Of a stretch of 13,192 nt of DNA, positions 7,943-13,192 are shown piece after piece. Positions within the stretch are counted from its first letter, which is position 1. Each line of letters starts with the position of its first letter. Source of the DNA: CAIOZW01 sp049318845 (GTDB taxonomy: Bacteria; Acidobacteriota; Blastocatellia; RBC074). The DNA is taken from contig JBMOFH010000089.1 in the NCBI GenBank assembly GCA_049318845.1, positions 1 through 13,192 of the forward strand, written 5' to 3'. The notes under the pieces were generated by a model. The model did not search any database. It saw only the letters and a list, made by a program, of their open reading frames with translations, and was not told where the DNA came from. Both the position numbers and the translations under genes were made by a program.

Positions 7943-8015
7943 TGGGGGGTCACACTGATTAACTACTGGCTTGATCGGCCAGGGGGCTGGCAAACTGTAA
8001 CGTGGGGGTCACACT
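7943..8015. repeat. Direct repeat of GGGGGTCACACT
   Basis: TGGGGGGTCACACT (7943-7956) and TGGGGGTCACACT (8003-8015) are two near-identical copies about 60 nt apart. The second copy also pairs with AGTGTGA at 8033-8039. Such G-rich, partly palindromic short repeats resemble REP-type elements, but only one pair is visible here. Confidence 0.55.
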
Positions 8016-8039
8016 CATCTTTTTATCAGTTTAGTGTGA
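8009..8039. repeat. Inverted repeat TCACACT/AGTGTGA
   Basis: Perfect 7-bp arms at 8009-8015 and 8033-8039 flank a 17-nt T-rich spacer. They may form a hairpin or a binding site for a dimeric repressor. Confidence 0.45.
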
Positions 8040-8124
8040 AGATGTCTAGCATGAATTTCTGATCGGAAATAAATCCATTTCGCTTCAATGGCACGAGCTG
8101 AAAAGATTGAGGTTAACGGACTGG

Positions 8125-8152
8125 CCAGACTGGTCATAACTGACCGGTCTGG
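8125..8152 (-). terminator. Hairpin just after cutA
   Basis: CCAGACTGGTC (8125-8135) and GACCGGTCTGG (8142-8152) form an 11-bp stem with one G-U pair and a 6-nt loop. The stem lies 2 nt beyond the cutA stop codon, at the end of the long minus-strand gene run. No T-run follows, so it may act with Rho or protect the message end rather than terminate alone. Confidence 0.5.
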
Positions 8153-8154
8153 AT

Positions 8155-8508
8155 TTAAGAGGTCTGGCGCAGGCTCCCAGCCCTGACAGAATCTTCAAGC
8201 CAGCGCAGATAATCGGTCGAGCCGGCGACCACGGGGATGGCGATGATCTCCGGGACCTGATAGGGGTGTGCATTCCGGATTGCGATTTCAAGTTCAGGGT
8301 AGTTGAAGCGGGTCGTTTTGATGATGAGGAGCTGCTCCGATGCCACTTCGACGTTCTCCTCCCAGCGATAGATAGAGGTCATACGTGGCATTACCTGGAC
8401 GCAGGCGGCAAGGTGTGATTCGACGAGCTGGCGTGCGATTCGAACCGCCTGCTCCTCGTTCTCGACGGTGGTCAAGACGACGATGGCATCCGGAATGTTT
8501 GGGTTCAT
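8155..8508 (-). CDS. cutA: CutA1-like divalent ion tolerance protein
   Basis: CutA1 proteins are small trimers with a PII-like ferredoxin fold that bind divalent metals such as copper; their cellular role is still debated. From the ATG at 8508 the protein has 117 residues, near the family length. The order of motifs is complete: VVLTTVENEEQA (10-21), the AACV segment (35-38), SIYRWEENVE (45-54), LIIKTT (61-66), and HPYQVPEIIAIPVVAG (81-96) near the end. The reading frame stays open upstream to 8745, but that part lies inside dapF and is not CutA-like, so I reject it. An ATG at 8529 is possible but has no ribosome site; GTGGA precedes 8508. The gene follows dapF by 34 nt and is last in the run. 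Confidence 0.93.
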   Translation of the reverse strand: MNPNIPDAIVVLTTVENEEQAVRIARQLVESHLAACVQVMPRMTSIYRWEENVEVASEQLLIIKTTRFNYPELEIAIRNAHPYQVPEIIAIPVVAGSTDYLRWLEDSVRAGSLRQTS

Positions 8509-8542
8509 GACGAGATCCACGGTAAGCATTGGGCGCAGCCGG

Positions 8543-9409
8543 TCAGGGTCGGTCGAACAGGCTTGCGCTGTAGACAGCACGCGCTTCACCAGTCTGCCAG
8601 ACAGATCCGTCTTCGAGCCATTCGACGACCAATTCACCGGCGACCGTTCTGACCGTAACACGCCGACCGGTATGGCCATTGAGGATTGCGGCGAGGGCTG
8701 CCCCGCACGAACCTGTGCCGGAGGCGAGTGTCTCGCCACAGCCACGCTCCCAGAACCTGACCTCGATCGTCTCCGAGTCGATCAACCGAATGAACTCGAC
8801 ATTGGTTCGCTCCGGAAAACGCGGGTCTGTCTCGATCTCCGCGCCGAGCCGCCGCCAGTCGATCGCTTCGAAATCATCGACAAAGATGCTGCAATGGGGG
8901 TTACCCATCGAGGTCGCAGTAATTCGAACCGTCCCACCAGAAAGATCGAGAGGCTGGTCCACCACCCGCTCCAATGACGACGAAAGATTGATCGGGATCT
9001 CGATCGAAGAGAGCCGCGGGTAACCCATCGCCGCTCGAAACACCATTCTGCCGGATGATCGATCGATCGGTCCGACCGGAAAGAGCTCCCTGATACCCGC
9101 ACCGGTCGCGATACGGACCGATGGCGCATCCCACCCTTCGACCAGATAGAGCCAGGCAGCAACACAGCGCGTCCCGTTCCCGGAGATCGGCGTCTCGCCA
9201 CCATCTGCGTTAAAGAGGCGGATCGCAAAGTCCGCCCCGGTAACTGCCCCGGATTGCAAAACCTCGACCCCATCGGCCCCGGCTCCAAAATGGCGATCGC
9301 AGAGCCGCGCGTAAAATGGTTCGCGCGGCTCTGCAATCCCTGCCAGCTCCGACTCCCGAACTATCAGGAAGTCGTTCCCCAATCCCTCGAACTTATGAAA
9401 GTTGATCAT
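8543..9409 (-). CDS. dapF: Diaminopimelate epimerase family protein with both catalytic cysteines replaced by serine
   Basis: DapF interconverts LL- and meso-diaminopimelate using a pair of cysteines as acid and base. The protein has 288 residues with two mirrored halves. Substrate-binding positions are kept: GLGNDF (9-14), FNADG (66-70), MGNPHC (168-173), TNVEF (202-206) and ERG (221-223). At the first catalytic site the usual CGNG is SGNG (S76); at the second the usual ACGTG is ASGTG (S230). Nearby cysteines (C82, C224, C235) do not sit at the catalytic positions. The start ATG overlaps the stop of the upstream kinase gene by one base (TGATG), a sign of translational coupling. Epimerase activity with two serines is uncertain; the protein may be slow, use another substrate, or belong to a Ser-type subgroup. 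LysA in the same window needs meso-DAP, so DAP metabolism is expected here. Confidence 0.9.
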   Translation of the reverse strand: MINFHKFEGLGNDFLIVRESELAGIAEPREPFYARLCDRHFGAGADGVEVLQSGAVTGADFAIRLFNADGGETPISGNGTRCVAAWLYLVEGWDAPSVRIATGAGIRELFPVGPIDRSSGRMVFRAAMGYPRLSSIEIPINLSSSLERVVDQPLDLSGGTVRITATSMGNPHCSIFVDDFEAIDWRRLGAEIETDPRFPERTNVEFIRLIDSETIEVRFWERGCGETLASGTGSCGAALAAILNGHTGRRVTVRTVAGELVVEWLEDGSVWQTGEARAVYSASLFDRP

Positions 9410-10362
9410 CAGATTTCGAAGTGTGTAAACTCCTTGAACAGCCGGAAGCGATCCTGAATCTCTTCCTCCTGCAGGCGGCGGAGTCGGTCACAACTGAACT
9501 CCTCGACATTGTAGGATGCCATGACCGAACCATAGATTACGGCGCGGCGCAGGGTGTGATCATCGACTTTTCCTGCCTGTGCAAGATAGCCCATGAACCC
9601 GCCGGCAAAGCTGTCCCCCGCCCCGGTCGGATCGAAGACGCTCTCGAGTGGGAAGGCAGGCGTCGCAAAGAAGCTGTCACGTGTAAAGTAGGCTGCTCCG
9701 TATTCACCGCGCTTGACGACAATCAACTGCGGGCCAAGGGTCAGAATCTTTCGCGCCGCACGGATCAGGTTCGACTCCTGTGCAAGTTCGCGTGCCTCTG
9801 CATCATTGATAATCAGCGCGTCGACCACGCCGATCGTCTGCAGCAGCTCTTCACGCGCTCCTTCGATCCAGAAGTTCATCGTGTCCATGGCGACAAAGCG
9901 TGCTTTGACCTGCTCACGAACCAGCCGCTGTAATCCCGGCTGAATGTTGGCCAGGAAGAGGAACGGGGACTCCTTCGCCGTCGCAGAGAGATGTGGATTG
10001 AACTCTGCAAAGACGTTAAGCTGGGTGTCTAGTGTGTGGGCAGTGTTTAGATCGTAGCCATACTCACCCGACCAGCGAAAAGTTCGGCCACCCGCCACAC
10101 GCTGCAGGTTCTCGGTATTGATTCGGCGCTCACGAAAGACCTCCTCGTCCTCGTCCGTGAAATCGTCACCAATCACCGCGACAACTGCCACGTCGGTGAA
10201 GTACGAGGCCGAGACTGAAAAATGGAGCGCCGCCCCACCCAGGCTGCGCTCACGCACGCCAAATGGGGTGCGAATCGAATCGAACGCTACGGAACCAACA
10301 ACCAATAGTGGCAAGACTGAATTGACTGAAGACATTGTTTCTGAATTTCCCTTCTCTGGCAT
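9409..10362 (-). CDS. PfkB/ribokinase-family kinase, substrate unknown
   Basis: This predicted cytoplasmic kinase phosphorylates a sugar or nucleoside hydroxyl with ATP. The 317-residue protein has the substrate-side glycine pair in LGGAALHF (41-48), FRWSGEYGYDLNTAHTLDTQ in the lid region (95-114), LIINDAEARELA (183-194) and VVKRGEYGA (215-223). The PfkB signature DPTGAGDSFAGGF (244-256) holds the catalytic base D250. I recognise the subfamily as one found in many bacteria, but know of no proven substrate. Two genes upstream is mtnP, which makes methylthioribose-1-phosphate and adenine, so a nucleoside or methylthioribose link is possible but unproven. It overlaps dapF by one base. The ATG at 10362 lacks a ribosome site; an ATG at 10335 has AAGGGA 12 nt upstream and is a fair alternative. 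Confidence 0.88.
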   Translation of the reverse strand: MPEKGNSETMSSVNSVLPLLVVGSVAFDSIRTPFGVRERSLGGAALHFSVSASYFTDVAVVAVIGDDFTDEDEEVFRERRINTENLQRVAGGRTFRWSGEYGYDLNTAHTLDTQLNVFAEFNPHLSATAKESPFLFLANIQPGLQRLVREQVKARFVAMDTMNFWIEGAREELLQTIGVVDALIINDAEARELAQESNLIRAARKILTLGPQLIVVKRGEYGAAYFTRDSFFATPAFPLESVFDPTGAGDSFAGGFMGYLAQAGKVDDHTLRRAVIYGSVMASYNVEEFSCDRLRRLQEEEIQDRFRLFKEFTHFEI

Positions 10363-10373
10363 TTGGATAAGGA

Positions 10374-10829
10374 TCAGGGCTTCGCCTGATCGAGACGCTG
10401 CTGCGCCTTTGCCTTGAATTCACTGTCCGGATAGCTCTTGACGATCTTCGTCCACTGTTCACGCGCCGCCTCGAGATCGCCGCCACGACGATAGACCTCG
10501 CCGAGCATGAAGATTACTTCATCCATCCGCCCAAATGTCGGATTGGTATCGATGATCTCCATCAGCCGACTCTCGACCGCCTTGTTGATCCGCTCCCAGC
10601 CCGCCTTGTCGTTCTTCTCCGGCTTGCGCTTGACGTAATAGAATTTCGCAACCTCGAGGTTACGATACGACTGCTTCTCGAGCTCGAGATCGCGTGGAGC
10701 CGAGATCGGACCACGCCCCGGCCCCTGCGAGAGTGCGGAACCGGCAAGAACGGGCAGCAGCACGAGCAGCAGGGCGAGCGAAGGAAGAGATGTCATTAAG
10801 ATCCGGGAGCTCCGGGCTGGAATATTCAT
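10374..10829 (-). CDS. Small exported TPR-repeat protein
   Basis: From the ATG at 10829 the protein has 151 residues. A basic start (MNIPARSSR) and a strongly hydrophobic stretch (LPSLALLLVLLPVLAG) form a signal peptide, probably cut near ALS|Q at residue 34. Residues 84-145 form helix pairs with a TPR-like pattern: FGRMDEVIFMLGEVYRRGG, DLEAAREQWTKIV and then SYPDSEFKAKAQQRL, as in BamD/YbgF-like envelope proteins. GGAGA 6 nt before the ATG is strong, and this site lies inside the last codons of mtnP; only two bases separate the mtnP stop from this start. The frame extends upstream to 10943 but that overlaps mtnP and has no signal peptide. A scaffold role in the periplasm is likely; the partner is unknown. 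Confidence 0.85.
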   Translation of the reverse strand: MNIPARSSRILMTSLPSLALLLVLLPVLAGSALSQGPGRGPISAPRDLELEKQSYRNLEVAKFYYVKRKPEKNDKAGWERINKAVESRLMEIIDTNPTFGRMDEVIFMLGEVYRRGGDLEAAREQWTKIVKSYPDSEFKAKAQQRLDQAKP

Positions 10830-10831
10830 CG

Positions 10832-11710
10832 CTATTCTCCGACATATTTCCCAAGAATGGCCGAGAGTTTCGACTTTGTCGCGGCCGGAATCAGATCGCG
10901 CTGTGTCAGAATAGCGCTGCGAAGGACGGTTGCACATTTGCATTGACGGGGCAAACCACGAATAGTCCGCACCGTATGCCTGACGATCTGCTGGGCATTG
11001 ACCGCGTTCTTGTGCAGATATTCAAGGATCATCTCGACCGTCACCGAGCTGTGATCCGGATGCCAGCAGTCGTAATCCGTGACCAGTGCCATGGTCGCGT
11101 AGCAGATCTCGGCCTCGCGTGCCAGCTTGGCCTCCTGCAGATTGGTCATACCAATCACATCCATTCCCCATTGACGGTAGAGGCGTGATTCGGCGAGCGT
11201 CGAGAAGGCGGGACCTTCCATGCAGAGATACGTCCCACCACGGTGGATGGTGACCCCAACCTTGTCACCCGCCGCCGCAATGTGGTCTCCCAACACACCA
11301 CAAACCGGATGGTCGAACGTGATATGGGCAACGACGCCGTCGGTAAAGAAGGTCGAAATACGCCCCTTCGTCCGGTCAAAGAACTGATCCGGAATGACGA
11401 TATGCGTCGGTTCATACTGCTCCTGCAGCGATCCGACCGCCGAAGCGGAGATGATCCGCTCTACACCGAGCATCTTCATCGCATAGATGTTTGCGCGGAA
11501 CGGCAGTTCGGACGGGGAGATCCGGTGTCCGCGCCCGTGGCGCGCCAGAAAAGCTACCCGCGTGTCCTCAAGCGTCCCGATGATCAGGTTATCGGAGGGC
11601 TTTCCAAACGGGGTCTCGATTTCGATCTCGCGGACATCGGTCAGCCCCTCGACCTCATAGAGTCCGCTCCCGCCGATGATACCAATCTCTGCTTTTTCCA
11701 GATTCGACAT
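10832..11710 (-). CDS. mtnP: S-methyl-5'-thioadenosine phosphorylase
   Basis: It splits methylthioadenosine, a by-product of SAM use, into adenine and methylthioribose-1-phosphate, starting methionine salvage. The 292-residue protein has the phosphorylase phosphate loop GGSGLY (13-18), RHGRGH (57-62), SAVGSL (90-95), CMEGPAFSTLAES (163-175) and GMTNLQEAKLAREAEICYA (187-205), then TDYDCW (211-216). The aspartates of TDYDCW fit an adenine-type base, which separates it from guanosine/inosine phosphorylases. AGAGAG a few bases before the ATG supports the start. A 67-nt gap with an AT-rich block separates it from the parvulin gene, so a secondary promoter is possible. Other methionine salvage genes are not visible here. 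Confidence 0.94.
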   Translation of the reverse strand: MSNLEKAEIGIIGGSGLYEVEGLTDVREIEIETPFGKPSDNLIIGTLEDTRVAFLARHGRGHRISPSELPFRANIYAMKMLGVERIISASAVGSLQEQYEPTHIVIPDQFFDRTKGRISTFFTDGVVAHITFDHPVCGVLGDHIAAAGDKVGVTIHRGGTYLCMEGPAFSTLAESRLYRQWGMDVIGMTNLQEAKLAREAEICYATMALVTDYDCWHPDHSSVTVEMILEYLHKNAVNAQQIVRHTVRTIRGLPRQCKCATVLRSAILTQRDLIPAATKSKLSAILGKYVGE

Positions 11711-11777
11711 TTGCTCTCTCTTGGTAATGAAAAATATTTTTTATGCTGCCGCCTGTGCGGCCGCGCCACCAGAAATG
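11711..11777 (-). promoter_or_regulatory. AT-rich spacer before mtnP
   Basis: The gap holds a short GCCGC/GCGGC hairpin with a 4-nt loop, followed on the minus strand by an A/T-only run of about 12 bases just before the mtnP ribosome site. It could be an internal promoter or a weak attenuating hairpin. No clear -35 is visible. Confidence 0.25.
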
Positions 11778-13034
11778 TTAGCGGTTATCGTTGGGATTAC
11801 CCGGCCGCATCGTCCCCCCCTCGCCACCACCGGTACGGCGATTGCCGTTCGGGTTGAAGCCGGGAACGGTGATGGGAAAGTCCGCCGGAGCTGCGACGAC
11901 ATAGTTGATGGTCGCATCCTCGACGGCGCGCTTCATCTTCTCATCGACGAGGCGACGTTCGAAGGTGTCCGCTTCCTGGGCACTGACGAAGATGTGGCGG
12001 GCCCGTACCTCAAATTCCGGTGCGCCAGGGGTCGGTGAAGGCGTCGGTGCCGGTGTACCTGCTGCAGGCTTTGCGGCCGGGGCGGCCGGCACGGCCGGCT
12101 TGAGCGGACGCTTGTCGTCGACGCGGATGATGTGGAAACCGAAACTAGTCTTGATCAGCTCCGGGGTCGTCTGCCCCTTCTCGAGTGAGAAGGCAACTTT
12201 TTCGAACTCCGCGTCCATCCGTCCCTTCGGGAACCAGTCGAGGTCTCCGCCACGGCCGCGTGTCCCATCATCGTTGCTCTCATCAGCGATCTTCTCGAAT
12301 GGCTCCCCCTTCTTCAAACGATCAAGCAGACCCTGCGCACGCTCCCGGAGCTTCTCGATATCGGCTTCCGGGTGCTCTGTTATATATTTCTGCTTCTCCT
12401 CAGGAGTAAGCTTGTTCCGCTGCTCGAGAAGTTCTGTGTAGAGATTGGCCAGAACATTGGCGAGAGTAAACTTCAGCTTTGCCGTAACCCGTGGATTCTT
12501 GAGAAGCCCTGCCTCACGCCCCTTCGCGGCCCGTATCTTCATGTCCGCCCATTGAAGCTTGAGGAGATCCTTCTGTTCGTCGGTCGCCTTCTGATCGGCA
12601 CTGTCCGTGATCACCGCGTAATCGACCTCAAACTGGGCCTTGTTCTGATCCGCGTAACGGGTCAGCTCCTCGTTTGAGAGATTGAAGTCGAGATTACTGC
12701 GCGAGAACTCGCTGGCAAGCACCTGATCTTCGCTGAGGGCACGGCGCTTCTTGAAGCCATCCGTCTTGTCCAGCTTCTCCGCTTCTGCACCGAGGGCAAG
12801 CGTGTAGGCTTTCTTGAACTGGTCGATCAACTGCTTGCGCGCCGTCACACTCTGGGCAAGCGTCCTCTTCTGCATATCCGGAAGATCCTCGACCATGACG
12901 ATCACGTCCTTGACGTCGAGGGTAGCGTAATCACTTTTGCCAAAAAGAGAGCACCCCTGAACAGCAAGTAGTTGGAGGCTGAGCAGGATGGCAATGAACC
13001 GCGAATGGTTTGATTTCAAGACAATCTCCTTCAT
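11778..13034 (-). CDS. Parvulin-type peptidyl-prolyl isomerase, predicted lipoprotein
   Basis: A predicted extracytoplasmic folding factor (SurA/PrsA-like). It starts at ATG 13034 (418 residues) or GTG 13043 (421); neither has a strong ribosome site. Numbering from the GTG, the signal sequence FIAILLSLQLLAVQGC ends at C31, a probable lipidated cysteine, though Q at -2 is unusual. A helical SurA-N-like region spans about 60-210. The parvulin core (232-312) has AQGLLDRLKKGEPFEKIA, then GRGGDLDWFPKGRMDAEFEKVAF and FGFHIIRV. A Pro/Ala/Thr linker (313-342) follows. RARHIFVS (347-354), which looks like the first parvulin strand, comes after the core instead of before it. The tail is Gly/Asn-rich. 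It follows the epimerase gene by 65-75 nt. Confidence 0.9.
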   Translation of the reverse strand: MKEIVLKSNHSRFIAILLSLQLLAVQGCSLFGKSDYATLDVKDVIVMVEDLPDMQKRTLAQSVTARKQLIDQFKKAYTLALGAEAEKLDKTDGFKKRRALSEDQVLASEFSRSNLDFNLSNEELTRYADQNKAQFEVDYAVITDSADQKATDEQKDLLKLQWADMKIRAAKGREAGLLKNPRVTAKLKFTLANVLANLYTELLEQRNKLTPEEKQKYITEHPEADIEKLRERAQGLLDRLKKGEPFEKIADESNDDGTRGRGGDLDWFPKGRMDAEFEKVAFSLEKGQTTPELIKTSFGFHIIRVDDKRPLKPAVPAAPAAKPAAGTPAPTPSPTPGAPEFEVRARHIFVSAQEADTFERRLVDEKMKRAVEDATINYVVAAPADFPITVPGFNPNGNRRTGGGEGGTMRPGNPNDNR

Positions 13035-13094
13035 TGTAGACACAGACTAGACTCACGGAAATCCAGGGTGATGGAATCGGCCACGGAATCATTA

Positions 13095-13129
13095 AGCTGA
13101 TCTGTTGGTCAGCTCTGACTCTGTGTCAG
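13095..13129 (-). terminator. Two small hairpins at the end of the epimerase gene
   Basis: CTGAC/GTCAG (13115-13119 with 13125-13129) and AGCTGA/TCAGCT (13095-13100 with 13109-13114) lie side by side over and after the stop codon. There is no T-run, so termination is doubtful. Confidence 0.25.
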
Positions 13130-13192
13130 TTCGAGAAGCACTCCGCCGGTCGATGTTGGGTGGACAAAGGCGACCAGTGCGCCACCCGCCCC
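13109..13192 (-). CDS. mce: Methylmalonyl-CoA epimerase, C-terminal fragment (gene runs off the window)
   Basis: Only the last 27 codons are inside the window. They read GAGGALVAFVHPTSTGGV and then LLELTQSQS before a TGA. The HPxSTGGVLLELTQ ending is the hallmark of methylmalonyl-CoA epimerases of the glyoxalase/VOC fold, which interconvert the R and S forms of methylmalonyl-CoA in propionate metabolism. The glutamate in LLEL is a metal ligand in the family. The cut is due to the window edge, not to a mutation. It is the first visible gene of the minus-strand run; whether it shares a transcript with the parvulin gene is unclear. Confidence 0.85.
   Translation of the reverse strand, partial: GAGGALVAFVHPTSTGGVLLELTQSQS

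Larger units (their letters stand above)
7779..8154. other. Gene-free intergenic region with repeats and hairpins
   Basis: This 376-nt stretch lies between the response regulator start and the cutA stop. I see no plausible gene on either strand. It holds a nested hairpin (7859-7900), a short GCCAG/CTGGC hairpin (7978-7991), two copies of a GGGGGTCACACT motif (about 7943 and 8003), a TCACACT/AGTGTGA inverted repeat (8009-8039) and the cutA terminator-like stem (8125-8152). It should include the response regulator promoter, but I could not pick one. Confidence 0.55.

Noticed and set aside
7779..8154. Insertion sequence or MITE
   Set aside because: No transposase fragment, no clear target-site duplication and no long terminal inverted repeats; kept only as a repeat-rich region.
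8509..8745. N-terminal extension of CutA inside dapF
   Set aside because: The extension is the out-of-frame shadow of dapF and CutA homology begins only after the ATG at 8508.
8782..9336. Second minus-strand frame within dapF as a separate gene
   Set aside because: Arg/Ser-rich shadow translation without any motif.
10830..10943. N-terminal extension of the TPR protein into mtnP
   Set aside because: The ATG at 10829 has a strong ribosome site and begins a signal peptide; the extension would bury it.

Overview
This 13.2 kb window looks like bacterial chromosome, most likely from an Acidobacteriota lineage. That placement is an inference from moderately high GC, short gaps, and gene types common there: a glycine-zipper envelope protein, a lipoprotein parvulin, and a PfkB kinase next to mtnP. 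It is not proven. I see no transposase, phage gene, CRISPR array or rRNA.

Layout, left to right. Positions 9-3410 (minus) hold a tight three-gene unit transcribed murK -> murQ -> lysA: a MurNAc/GlcNAc-type sugar kinase, MurNAc-6-phosphate etherase and diaminopimelate decarboxylase. A Shine-Dalgarno-like AAAGGA at the left edge suggests the unit continues outside the window. Positions 3411-3718 are a divergent promoter region. It leads (plus) into a 539-residue exported glycine-zipper protein of unknown function (3719-5338). A CCA-encoding tRNA-Arg(UCG) lies on the minus strand at 5372-5448, followed by homoserine dehydrogenase (plus, 5575-6852). An orphan OmpR-type response regulator (minus, 6957-7778) converges on it. 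Positions 7779-8154 are a gene-free stretch full of small direct and inverted repeats. Positions 8155-13192 (minus) are one compact run: methylmalonyl-CoA epimerase (3' end only) -> parvulin lipoprotein -> mtnP -> small TPR protein -> PfkB kinase -> dapF -> cutA.

The aspartate and cell-wall pathways recur: hom (threonine/methionine branch), dapF and lysA (DAP/lysine), and murK/murQ (recycling of the peptidoglycan sugar MurNAc). mtnP salvages methylthioadenosine from the methionine/SAM side. The envelope genes (parvulin, TPR protein, glycine-zipper protein) are exported.

The main oddities are four. (1) The response regulator has a perfect 12-bp repeat, three copies, exactly at its phospho-acceptor aspartate, giving four D-x-G-L units in a row; it also has an enlarged DNA-binding wing. 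(2) The DapF has serine in place of both catalytic cysteines while its substrate-binding residues are kept. (3) The parvulin lipoprotein seems to have its first strand moved to the C-terminal side of the domain, like a circular permutation. (4) Short tandem duplications sit in the 5' leaders of three genes, which together with the response regulator repeat suggests frequent replication slippage.
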